40,596 nt of DNA from Acetobacteraceae bacterium. GTDB taxonomy: Bacteria; Pseudomonadota; Alphaproteobacteria; Acetobacterales; Acetobacteraceae. The notes below the pieces were generated by a model. It did no database searches, had not been told where the DNA came from, and saw only the letters and a list, made by a program, of their open reading frames with translations. Made by a program: the position numbers and the translations under genes. Below are positions 22,641-29,852 of the stretch, piece after piece (positions within the stretch are counted from its first letter, which is position 1; every line of letters begins with the position of its first letter). The stretch is from positions 1 through 40,596 of the forward strand of contig DAHWFB010000002.1 of the NCBI GenBank assembly GCA_027326105.1. The letters are read 5' to 3'.

Positions 22641-23885
22641 GTGACTTCGCGGGCCGTTCGAGCCCGCGGAAAGCGTCGCTGTGGAGCCGCGACGGGGAGG
22701 GAGGGGCGCATCCGTTACGCGCGGCTGAATTCGGCGCTGATCCGGCGGGTCAACACCGTCAAGCTCTTCCATGCGCTGCGCGAGCATCCCGGCATTTCGC
22801 AGCGCCGGCTCGGCGCACTCGCCGAGGTCGACGCGGCCACGGTCTCCATCATCGTCGCCCAACTCGAGGCTGCGGGCATCGTGCAGCGTTCGCACGCCCG
22901 CCGCAGCGGACGCGCCGGGCGGCCGGCGACCGCGCTGGCCATCGCCGCCGCGGGCGGGGTCCTGGTCGGGGTCAGCGTGGAGCCCGATGTCATCCGCCTG
23001 CTCGCCACCGGGCTCGACGGCAGCCGCCGGGCGATGATCGAGGTTGCCGGCAGCGTCGCGATCGATGCCGCGATCGCCGCCCTCGAGGCCGGGCTGGCGC
23101 TGCTGATCGAGGGTCTTGCCGCGGATGGGGGCGCGATCCGCGGTATCGGCGTCTGCCTGCCCGGCCTGGTCGATCCGACGGGAAGGCTGGTGTTCGCGCC
23201 CAACCTCGGCTGGCGCGATGTCGCTTTTGGCGAGCGTCTGGCGCGGCTGCGCCTGCCGGTGCGGGTGGACAACGACAGCAAGGCGGCGGCGCTGGCCGAG
23301 CATCTCTTCGGCGTCTGCCGCGGTGTGCGCGACTTCGTCTATGTCAACGGCCATTCCGGCATCGGCGGCGGGCTGCACATGAGCGGGGAACTCTATCGCG
23401 GGCCGAGCGGGCTCGCCGGCGAACTCGGCCACATGAAGATCGTGCCCGAGGGAAGGCCCTGCGGCTGCGGCGGGCGCGGCTGCTTCGAGGCCTACGCCTC
23501 CGAGCGTGCGATCCGCGCCGAACTCGCCGCCGCCGGATGTCATCTGCCCACGCTGGCTGCGATCTCCGCCGCCGCGGCCGCCGGCGACGAAGTGGTGTGC
23601 GGCGTGCTCGACGAGGCCGGGCGCCATCTCGGCCGCGCGCTCGCCAATGTCATCAACATCCTCTCGCCCTGCCGTGTCGTGCTCGCCGGCGTGCTCGCGG
23701 AACTCGCTCCCCATCTGCTGCCGGCAACGCGCGCCGCCCTCGAGCGCGACGTGCTGGCGGCGATCTGGCGGCAATCGGAACTCGTCGTCTCCACGCTCGG
23801 CCAGGACGCCGTCGCGATGGGTGGAATCGCGCTCGCCATGCAGGATTTTCTCGATCCGCCGCGGCCGGCCGAGGGCGGGCGATGA
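22641..23885 (+). CDS. ROK-family transcriptional regulator
   Basis: NagC/XylR-type repressor: an N-terminal winged helix-turn-helix (about 30-75; NTVKLFHALREHPGISQRRL, DAATVSIIVAQLEAAGIVQ) fused to a ROK sugar-kinase-like domain. Kinase-fold landmarks are GIGVCLPGLVDPTGRLVFAP, RVDNDSKAAALAEHLFG and GPSGLAGELGHM. The ROK zinc motif is C274-x-C276-x4-C281 in PCGCGGRGCFE. It probably senses the sugar imported by the divergent ABC system. Start is uncertain: GTG at 22641 (414 aa) is the last canonical start before the HTH, while ATG at 22539 would run through the promoter. The strong GGAGGGAGGGG at 22695-22707 has only ATC near it. Confidence 0.88.
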   Translation: MTSRAVRARGKRRCGAATGREGRIRYARLNSALIRRVNTVKLFHALREHPGISQRRLGALAEVDAATVSIIVAQLEAAGIVQRSHARRSGRAGRPATALAIAAAGGVLVGVSVEPDVIRLLATGLDGSRRAMIEVAGSVAIDAAIAALEAGLALLIEGLAADGGAIRGIGVCLPGLVDPTGRLVFAPNLGWRDVAFGERLARLRLPVRVDNDSKAAALAEHLFGVCRGVRDFVYVNGHSGIGGGLHMSGELYRGPSGLAGELGHMKIVPEGRPCGCGGRGCFEAYASERAIRAELAAAGCHLPTLAAISAAAAAGDEVVCGVLDEAGRHLGRALANVINILSPCRVVLAGVLAELAPHLLPATRAALERDVLAAIWRQSELVVSTLGQDAVAMGGIALAMQDFLDPPRPAEGGR

Positions 23886-24265
23886 GCGGGCCCGCGGAAG
23901 CGGAGGAGCGGCTGGCGCTCGCCGCTCTGCTGGCCCAGGCGCGGGCCCGCATCTTCGCCCTCGAGACGGAGCTCGCGCGGTTCGCGCCGCCCGCCGCGCC
24001 GCCCGCGACAGCGCCCGCCGGGGAACGCGGGCACGCGGGCGGGCTCGCGCGGCGGCTGGTGCGCCCCCTCACCCGCCGCCTGCGCCGCGCGCTGATGGGC
24101 GATCTCGCCCGCGAGCTCGCCGAACTGCGTGCCGGGCAGGAGCGGCTCGAGCGCTGGTGCGGGTTGCGCGGGCCGGACGGGGAAATCCTGCCCGCGCCGC
24201 GGAGTTTTACCGAAGCGCTCGCCGAGATCGAAGCGGCGCTGGTGCGCGGCGCGCCGCCGCGGTGA
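23882..24265 (+). CDS. Small coiled-coil hypothetical protein
   Basis: A 127-aa protein of no family I recognise. The N-terminal helix (RLALAALLAQARARIFALE) has heptad-like hydrophobic spacing. A Pro/Ala linker (about 40-55) leads to a basic stretch (RRLVRPLTRRLRRALMG) and a second predicted helix (DLARELAELRAGQERLERW). FTEALAEIEAALVRG ends the protein. No signal peptide or transmembrane segment. The ATG overlaps the ROK regulator stop (ATGA), so it is translationally coupled to that gene and may act with it. Reading-frame composition matches its neighbours. Confidence 0.6.
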   Translation: MSGPAEAEERLALAALLAQARARIFALETELARFAPPAAPPATAPAGERGHAGGLARRLVRPLTRRLRRALMGDLARELAELRAGQERLERWCGLRGPDGEILPAPRSFTEALAEIEAALVRGAPPR

Positions 24266-24268
24266 CGT

Positions 24269-25357
24269 TCAGGCGGCGTCAGGGAACAGGGAGCGCAGGC
24301 CGGACTCGCTCGCCGCACACAGCCCGCGCTCGGTGATCAGCCCACCGACCAGGCGTGCGGGGGTCACGTCGAAGGCCGGGTTGGCGAGCGGACTCCCCGC
24401 CGCGACCACGGCGATTTCGCCGATCCGCCCATCTGCCATCGCGCCGCTCATGTGCGAGACTTCGCGGCCCGATCGCTCCTCGATCGGGATGTCGCGGACG
24501 CCGTCGGCGATGGTCCAGTCGATGGTGGAGGAGGGCAGGGCGACGTAGAACGGCACACCAGTATCGTGCGCGGCGAGCGCCTTGAGATAGGTACCGATCT
24601 TGTTGGCGACATCGCCGTTGCGGCTGACCCGGTCGGTGCCGACGATGACGAGATCGACCAGGCCGCGCTGCATCAGATGCCCGCCGGCATTGTCCGCGAT
24701 GACGGTATGGGCGACGCCGTGCTTGCCGAGTTCCCACGCGGTCAGCGCCGCACCCTGGTTGCGCGGGCGGGTCTCGTCCACCCACACGTGGACGGCGACG
24801 CCCTGCTCGTGGGCGACATAGATCGGCGCCAGCGCGGTGCCCCAGTCGACGCAGGCGAGCCAGCCGGCGTTGCAGTGGGTGAGCACGTTGACCGTGTCAC
24901 CGGAGCGGGCGCGCCCGGCGATCAGCGGTGCGCCGACGTGCCCTAGGGCCTCGTTCTGCACCGCATCCTCATCGGCGATCGCCTGCGCTTCGCGGTAGGC
25001 CCGTGCGGCGCGTTCGTGCGGCGGCACGGCAGCGAGGCGATGGCGCATGCGTGCGAGCGCCCAGCCGAGGTTGACCGCGGTCGGCCGGGTCGCCGCGAGT
25101 AGGGACGCATCACGCGCCATCGCCTCGTCGGAGGGATCGGCGCGCAGGCCGAGGCAGAGCCCGAACGCGGCGGTGGCGCCGATCAGCGGCGCGCCGCGCA
25201 CCCGCATGGCGCGAATCGCGTGCGCCGCCTCCTCGACCGTGGTCAGCCGGGCGATTTCGAGCGACCAGGGCAGGCGGGTCTGGTCGATGATGCACACGCT
25301 CCAGCCGTCATCGGGATCGAGCCAGATGGTGCGATAGGCGATACCGTCGATCCGCAT
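24269..25357 (-). CDS. mtnA: S-methyl-5-thioribose-1-phosphate isomerase
   Basis: Converts 5-methylthioribose-1-phosphate to 5-methylthioribulose-1-phosphate in methionine salvage or the related DHAP shunt. The 362-aa protein has the family motif RGAP (54-57), catalytic C162 in LTHCNAG and D242 in VGTDRVSRNGDVANKIGT. These match B. subtilis MtnA C160 and D240. Because eIF2B-like homologues share the fold, the two catalytic residues are what support MtnA. It sits 39 bp after the UPF0262 gene on the same strand and is probably co-transcribed with it. No other mtn gene is in the window. Confidence 0.93.
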   Translation of the reverse strand: MRIDGIAYRTIWLDPDDGWSVCIIDQTRLPWSLEIARLTTVEEAAHAIRAMRVRGAPLIGATAAFGLCLGLRADPSDEAMARDASLLAATRPTAVNLGWALARMRHRLAAVPPHERAARAYREAQAIADEDAVQNEALGHVGAPLIAGRARSGDTVNVLTHCNAGWLACVDWGTALAPIYVAHEQGVAVHVWVDETRPRNQGAALTAWELGKHGVAHTVIADNAGGHLMQRGLVDLVIVGTDRVSRNGDVANKIGTYLKALAAHDTGVPFYVALPSSTIDWTIADGVRDIPIEERSGREVSHMSGAMADGRIGEIAVVAAGSPLANPAFDVTPARLVGGLITERGLCAASESGLRSLFPDAA

Positions 25358-25396
25358 GCCAGCCTGCCTTCCCTTCCGCGTCCGCGATTTGCCGCC

Positions 25397-25879
25397 TCAC
25401 CCGCGCTGGTGCAAGGCGATGATGAGGGTGAAGAGTCGCCGCGCGGTGGGAAAGTCGATCGCGATCTTGCCGCTGAGCCGCTCGATCAGCAGGGTCGCGG
25501 CTTCGTCGTGCAGGCCACGCCGGCCCATGTCGATGGCTTCGATGCGTGCCTCGCGCCCGTCGGCAAGGGCGGCGTCGTGGGCCTCGAGCAGCATGAAATA
25601 GTCGCGGATGAGGCTGCGTAGCGGGCCGAGCGCGATGGCATGGGCGACCAGCGGGCTACCCTCGGAGTCGCGGACGTCGAAGACGAGGCGGCCTTCGAGG
25701 ACGGAGAGATGGAGCTCGAAGCTGCCCGATGCGACACCCGCGGGGGCGAAGCGGTTTTCGAACTCGAGGTCGGCCACCGCCTGCGCGCGTTCCGCTTCGC
25801 GTTCGGGAGAAAGCCGCGCCAGCGCCGCGCCGGCGAGCACCACGCGTGCGAGCCGACCGGTGGTGGGTCTAGTTGCCAT
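25397..25879 (-). CDS. UPF0262 family protein
   Basis: A 160-aa member of an alphaproteobacterial family without known function. Diagnostic stretches are FELHLSVLEGRLVFDVRDSE, LGPLRSLIRDYFMLLEAHDA, RIEAIDMGRRGLHDEAATLL and the terminal IDFPTARRLFTLIIALHQRG. No signal peptide or membrane segment. The ATG at 25879 overlaps the end of the DUF983 gene by 11 bp; mtnA follows downstream. In other alphaproteobacteria this family often lies beside hisD or infA, so the present neighbourhood is different. Confidence 0.92.
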   Translation of the reverse strand: MATRPTTGRLARVVLAGAALARLSPEREAERAQAVADLEFENRFAPAGVASGSFELHLSVLEGRLVFDVRDSEGSPLVAHAIALGPLRSLIRDYFMLLEAHDAALADGREARIEAIDMGRRGLHDEAATLLIERLSGKIAIDFPTARRLFTLIIALHQRG

Positions 25880-26315
25880 CGGCGCTCTTCATCATGCCGA
25901 GGCGCAGCATCACCGCCAGCGTCGCCCCCTTGATCGGCCGGATCAGCAGCAGGGTGAGCGCAAGCGTGGCGGGCAGCAAGACGGCGAACTCGACCCAGAG
26001 CGGCGGTGGCGCCAGCTGTTCCCAGAACACCATCACCGGAACGATGATGTGACCGACGAGGAGGATGGTGAAATAGGGAGGCGCGTCATCGGCGCGGAAG
26101 CTGCCGAGCGGTGCGCCGCAAACGGTGCAGACCGCAGCCACACGGAGAAATCCGGCGAACAGCGGGCTGTCGCCACATGCGGGGCAGCGAGCGAGCAGGC
26201 CACGGCGCAACGCCAGCCCCAGTGCGGGGCGCGGCCAGGAATGCGACCATCCGGCCGCAGCGGTTGCGGGCGCGCTCTGCCAGCGGGCGGGTAGAGGGCG
26301 GCTCAGCGGGTTCAT
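25869..26315 (-). CDS. DUF983 family membrane protein
   Basis: A 148-aa protein. An N-terminal zinc-ribbon-like knuckle pair (C44-x2-C47 in RCPACGDSPLF, C63-x2-C66 in CTVCGAPLGSF) is followed by DDAPPYFTILLVGHIIVP and two transmembrane helices (about 82-98 and 107-125). This is the DUF983 pattern; function unknown. I start at ATG 26315 (MNPLSRPLPA). The reading frame stays open much further upstream, but that part has no family similarity and lies in the intergenic region. First gene of a three-gene minus-strand set with UPF0262 and mtnA. Confidence 0.88.
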   Translation of the reverse strand: MNPLSRPLPARWQSAPATAAAGWSHSWPRPALGLALRRGLLARCPACGDSPLFAGFLRVAAVCTVCGAPLGSFRADDAPPYFTILLVGHIIVPVMVFWEQLAPPPLWVEFAVLLPATLALTLLLIRPIKGATLAVMLRLGMMKSADGN

Positions 26316-26817
26316 GGCTTGCTTCCGGTGTGTGGCGCTGGCACCCAACCTTGCCCCGTTTGCGGTGAGGATCAAGTCTCGATGGCCGGATATGGGAAGA
26401 ATTCCTGCTGCAATGCCGACGAAGAACGGCTTCGCGATTGCCATCGCGAGGCACGCCGTGGCCGCCAGGCTGCGGGGCGTGCAAAATTTTTGGGCTCCTT
26501 CTGTGGCTTTTTGTTGACAGAGAGAGTCGATGGGCACAATAGCGAAAGCTGCATGTAGAGGCACGATTCGCGCGGCGGTCGATGACAACGCCGACAAGCT
26601 GCGCAAGGTTTCGTGTCGCTGGTGCAGAGACCGCGGGACACAGCGTGCCGCGAGAGAGTGGCGCCGGAAGTTGGCGCGGCGAGCGTGGAAGCCGGGCCCG
26701 GGCGGGCCTGGTGGATTTCTGCAAAGCCTCGGCCCGCGCGTGAAGTTCTGCGACATGGCCTAGCGGTCGGTCAGGGATAGAGCGGACCGGGAAATCAGCG
26801 ACAGGGAGTTCGAGCAG
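26316..26817. other. 502-bp intergenic region upstream of the H1-like gene
   Basis: Gene-free as far as I can tell. It separates divergent DUF983 (minus) and the H1-like gene (plus). An AT-rich patch (26481-26519) precedes a perfect TTGACA. The stretch from about 26545 to 26817 would be a leader of roughly 270 nt for the H1-like mRNA and is rich in GC self-complementary segments, such as GCCGGGCCCGGGCGGGCC near 26690-26710. Short open frames exist but lack ribosome-binding sites. Confidence 0.4.
26514..26540 (+). promoter_or_regulatory. Candidate sigma-70 promoter for the H1-like gene
   Basis: Perfect -35 TTGACA at 26514-26519 in an AT-rich setting. The best -10 is CACAAT at 26535-26540 (4/6) with a short 15-bp spacer; CAATAG at 17 bp is weaker. 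It points toward the H1-like gene about 280 bp away. Confidence 0.4.
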
Positions 26818-27540
26818 GTGACGGACGAAATCGGTATCACGGAAGTCGAGCCCGCGGGTTCGGCGAGCGCGCAGCCACTCGCGATGCGGAGTACGACGCG
26901 CCGTGCCGCCGCCAAGCCGGCGGCACGCAAGCCCGCCGCCGCGAAGAAGACCGCGGCCAAGGCAGCCAAGAAGCCGGCAGCCAAGAAGCCGGCGGCGAAG
27001 AAGCCGGCCGCGAAGAAGGCGGCCGGCGCAAGGCCCGCCGCCAAGAAGGCCGCGGCGGCGCGCAAGACTACCGTGCGCAAAACCACCGCGCGCAAGACTG
27101 CCGCGCGCAAGACGTCGACGCGCAAGCCGGCGGTCCGCAAGCCAACCGCCAAGCGCGCGACCACCGGCCGCGCCAGCACGCGCAAGGCTGCGGCCCGCAA
27201 GCCCGCGGCGCGCGCCACCGCGAGCCGTGCGACGACACGCACCAGCGCGCGCAAGACGGCGGCGAAGCCAGCCCCCCGCAAGGCCGCCAACGCCAAAGCG
27301 ACGCCGCGGGCCGCGGGCGTGCGCAAGCCCGCCGCGCGCAAGCCGGCGGTCCGCAAGCCCGCGGCGGCGACGGCTGCCAAGCCGGTGGTGCGGCGCCCGC
27401 GCCGGGCCGCCGCGGTGCCGGCGCCCGCGCCCGCTCCGGTGGTTCGCCGGCGCCGCAAATCCGCCGCGCCAGCCAGCGAAAGCGCGCCGTCCACGCCGGC
27501 CCCGATGACGCCGGAAACCGCACCCGAAGACGCCACCTGA
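26818..27540 (+). CDS. Histone H1-like basic protein
   Basis: A 240-aa, very basic low-complexity protein resembling the eukaryotic H1 C-terminal tail and bacterial AlgP/HctA-like proteins; probably binds DNA or RNA non-specifically. A short acidic head (TDEIGITEVEPAG) precedes three basic zones. First come KPAAK-type pentapeptide repeats (about 35-80). Then RKTT/RKTA/RKPA repeats, where Arg-Lys replaces Lys-Lys (about 80-200). Last is an Arg-rich Pro/Ala zone. The tail (SAPSTPAPMTPETAPEDAT) is acidic and Ser/Thr/Pro rich. GTG start at 26818 with GGGAG 9 bases upstream. The repeats make length variation between strains likely. Confidence 0.82.
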   Translation: MTDEIGITEVEPAGSASAQPLAMRSTTRRAAAKPAARKPAAAKKTAAKAAKKPAAKKPAAKKPAAKKAAGARPAAKKAAAARKTTVRKTTARKTAARKTSTRKPAVRKPTAKRATTGRASTRKAAARKPAARATASRATTRTSARKTAAKPAPRKAANAKATPRAAGVRKPAARKPAVRKPAAATAAKPVVRRPRRAAAVPAPAPAPVVRRRRKSAAPASESAPSTPAPMTPETAPEDAT

Positions 27541-27551
27541 ACCAGGCTGCG

Positions 27552-27574
27552 GGCGGCGCCGGGCGGGCGCCGCC
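27552..27574. terminator. Hairpin between convergent H1-like and glycosyltransferase genes
   Basis: GGCGGCGCC (27552-27560), loop GGGCG, GGCGCCGCC (27566-27574): a perfect 9-bp GC stem 11 bp after the H1-like stop. No T-run; probably an intrinsic pause or Rho-assisted end for both genes. Confidence 0.45.
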
Positions 27575-27661
27575 ATGCCGCGGGGTGGCGGGCATGGCGC
27601 GGCCGTTGTGCGGATCGCGGCGGGCGGTAGGCGGCGCTTTCGAGGGTGCCGATCGGGTGGT

Positions 27662-28696
27662 TCAGTCGAGTGCGGCGAGGAAGCGCGAGCACTGGCTTTC
27701 CCATGACGGCAGACGGGTGCCGGCTGCGAAGGCCGCTTGCGCCATGGTGCGGCGCAAATCGGCGTCGAAGATCATTCGCCGCAGACCCTTCGACAGCGTC
27801 GCGACGTCCCCCGGCGGAGCCACCACGCCGGCTTCGGGCGGGACCAGCGCCCCCGCGGCGCCGCCGCCGGTGATGGCGAGGGGGACGCCGCGCTTGAGCG
27901 CCTCCGCGATCGCCATGCCGTAGCCTTCCCACCATGGCGCAAGGGCGAAGATGTCGGCGCCGCGCCAGGCTTCCTCCAATGCTGCGTCGCGCAGTTCGCC
28001 GGCGAAGCGCACCCGCCCGGCGATGTTGAGTTCGGCGGCGAGTGCGGCGAGTTCGGGGGCATGGCCGGGTTCGCGTGCGTCGCTGCCGGCGATGGTCAGG
28101 CGCCAGTCGAGGTCGGGAAGGCGGGCGAGGGCGCGCAGCAGCACGTCGTGCCCTTTGCGCGCGATCAGCATACCGAGGGCGAGCAGCGCACAGTCCGGTC
28201 CGCCCGAGCCGGGGCTGCGCGGCGCCGGCGCGGTGCCCGGTTCGACGATGGTAATGCGTTCTTCGGCGACCGCGAATTCCGCACCCAGCTGGCGCGCGGT
28301 TTCGGCGCTGGTCACGATGATGCGCGGGAGCGTGCCGTAGAGCTGGCGCTCGATCGCGCGCAGCGCCTCGCGCGCGGCGGCGCTCTCGCCCGGTTCGAGT
28401 GCGGTCGGATGATGGATCAGACCGACCACCCGCCGGCGCGCGAATGCCTCCGCGATGGGGGCGAAGGCGGGCAGGCACATGCCGTCGATCACCGCGAGCG
28501 TGCCTTCCGCCATTGCCGCGAATGCCGCCCGCGCCGCTGCTTCCGCCGCCGCGTCGGCGAACGGGTGGCGTCCGGCGAGACCGATGGTGTGCACCTCGTG
28601 CCCGGCGCCAGCGAGTGCGCCGATCATGCGCCGATCGTAGGCGTGGCCGCCGGAAACCGCGTCCGCCGGAGCCGGAAGAATGAAGCAAATCTGCAT
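27662..28696 (-). CDS. GT4-family glycosyltransferase
   Basis: Retaining GT-B glycosyltransferase of family 4 (344 aa), probably cytoplasmic. The N-terminal Rossmann half starts MQICFILPAPADAVSGGHAY with the glycine-rich acceptor loop. The donor half has ALGMLIARKGHDVLLRALA (the KGHD motif that contacts the nucleotide sugar) and the E-x7-E motif at E257 and E265 in WWEGYGMAIAEAL. Sugar donor and acceptor cannot be inferred. I chose ATG 28696; an upstream extension exists but lacks the fold's first strand. Divergent from ppk2. Confidence 0.88.
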   Translation of the reverse strand: MQICFILPAPADAVSGGHAYDRRMIGALAGAGHEVHTIGLAGRHPFADAAAEAAARAAFAAMAEGTLAVIDGMCLPAFAPIAEAFARRRVVGLIHHPTALEPGESAAAREALRAIERQLYGTLPRIIVTSAETARQLGAEFAVAEERITIVEPGTAPAPRSPGSGGPDCALLALGMLIARKGHDVLLRALARLPDLDWRLTIAGSDAREPGHAPELAALAAELNIAGRVRFAGELRDAALEEAWRGADIFALAPWWEGYGMAIAEALKRGVPLAITGGGAAGALVPPEAGVVAPPGDVATLSKGLRRMIFDADLRRTMAQAAFAAGTRLPSWESQCSRFLAALD

Positions 28697-28738
28697 CGCG
28701 CCCTCCGCCGCCGGAAGAGCCGCCGGCGCTCCGGCATA

Positions 28739-28758
28739 GCGCCGCCGCCGGGCGGCGC
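28739..28758. other. GC hairpin in the glycosyltransferase/ppk2 divergent region
   Basis: GCGCCGCC (28739-28746), loop GCCG, GGCGGCGC (28751-28758) form a perfect 8-bp stem in the 112-bp region between divergent genes. No T-run. Could be a structural or protein-binding dyad; a TAAACT resembling a -10 for ppk2 lies downstream at 28796-28801. Confidence 0.3.
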
Positions 28759-28808
28759 AAAGCCCGGTCCCTCTGTCACCACGGGGGCGGAACTGGTAAA
28801 CTCGCGCG

Positions 28809-29717
28809 ATGAAGAAGGGCGAGCTTGCGAACAACCCCGATATCGCCCGGCTGCTCGCGCACTGCCGGGTCAGCGACGGCGCGAGGTTGCGCCTCGACGA
28901 GCACGATCCTTCCCACACCGGCGGCTTCAAGCTCGACCATGCCGAGGCCGAGGCGCTGCTCGCCACCGGTGTCGCGCGGCTTTCCGAGATGCAGGAGAAG
29001 CTCTACGCCCAGGACCGCTATGCCCTCATTCTCGTGCTGCAGGCGATGGACACGGCCGGCAAGGACGGCACCATCAAGCACGTGCTCTCGGGGGTGAACC
29101 CGCAAGGGGTCTCTGTCACCTCCTTCAAAGCGCCGGAGCCTTCCGAACTCGCCCATGATTTCCTCTGGCGCGTCCATCGCGTGCTGCCGCGGCGCGGGCA
29201 GATCGGCATTCTCAACCGCAGCCACTACGAGGAGGTGCTGGTGGTGCGGGTGCACCCCGAGATCCTTGCCCGCCAGCGCCTGCCCGAGGCCTCGCGCGGC
29301 GAGCACGTCTGGCGCGAGCGGCTGCGCGACATCGCCGCCTTCGAGACCTATCTCGCCCGCCAGGGGATGGTGGTGCTGAAGATCTTTCTCAACCTTTCGC
29401 GGGCCGAGCAGAAGCGCCGTCTGCTCGCGCGCCTCGAAGACCCCGCCAAGCACTGGAAGTTCGATCCTGCCGACCTCGCCGAGCGCGCCCACTGGGACGA
29501 ATACCGCCACGCCTACCAGGAGGCGATCGCCGCCACCGCCGCGCCGCACGCGCCCTGGCTGATCATTCCGGCCGACCACAAGTGGTTCGCCCGTCTGCTC
29601 GTCGCTGCCGCCATCGTCGAGGCGCTGGAAGGTCTAGACCTCGCCTACCCGACACTCGACGCGGCGGCGCGCGGCCGGCTCGCGCAAGCGCGCAAGCGGC
29701 TGGAGGGCGAGCGCTGA
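28809..29717 (+). CDS. ppk2: Polyphosphate kinase 2 family protein
   Basis: PPK2 enzymes phosphorylate nucleotides with polyphosphate. The 302-aa single-domain protein has Walker A AMDTAGKDGT at 79-88 (D81, K85 conserved) and the lid/Walker B region GILNRSHYEEVLVVRVHP. KIFLNLSRAEQKRRLLARLE and the PADLAERAHWDEYRHAY stretch follow. The overall form resembles class III PPK2 (polyphosphate:nucleotide phosphotransferases acting on AMP and ADP). The class call is from motif style only. ATG at 28809 lacks a clear Shine-Dalgarno. It stands alone, with no ppk1 or ppx nearby. Confidence 0.9.
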   Translation: MKKGELANNPDIARLLAHCRVSDGARLRLDEHDPSHTGGFKLDHAEAEALLATGVARLSEMQEKLYAQDRYALILVLQAMDTAGKDGTIKHVLSGVNPQGVSVTSFKAPEPSELAHDFLWRVHRVLPRRGQIGILNRSHYEEVLVVRVHPEILARQRLPEASRGEHVWRERLRDIAAFETYLARQGMVVLKIFLNLSRAEQKRRLLARLEDPAKHWKFDPADLAERAHWDEYRHAYQEAIAATAAPHAPWLIIPADHKWFARLLVAAAIVEALEGLDLAYPTLDAAARGRLAQARKRLEGER

Positions 29718-29772
29718 GCCACGGCCGGCCCCGCTGGTTTAATGATAGACAACAAAATTTCATGACAGGGAA

Positions 29773-29803
29773 TGGACGCGCCGGTGGCGAGGCTCTATAG
29801 AGC
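29773..29803 (+). promoter_or_regulatory. Candidate promoter with palindromic -10 for the sarcosine oxidase operon
   Basis: TGGACG at 29773-29778 and TATAGA at 29796-29801 (each 4/6) are 17 bp apart. The -10 lies inside a perfect 12-bp palindrome, GCTCTATAGAGC (29792-29803), that could bind a regulator. A start near 29808 would leave a 45-nt leader before soxB. An AT-rich patch lies just upstream (29739-29763). Confidence 0.4.
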
Positions 29804-29852
29804 GGGGTCGGATGCGGGCGGCGGCGGCCGCGCGAGGAAGGAAAGACCCGGC

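Noticed and set aside
26530-26763. A 77-codon frame upstream of the H1-like gene
   Set aside because: Its ATG lies within the candidate promoter and has no ribosome-binding site; the product is basic and featureless, as random GC-rich DNA would give.
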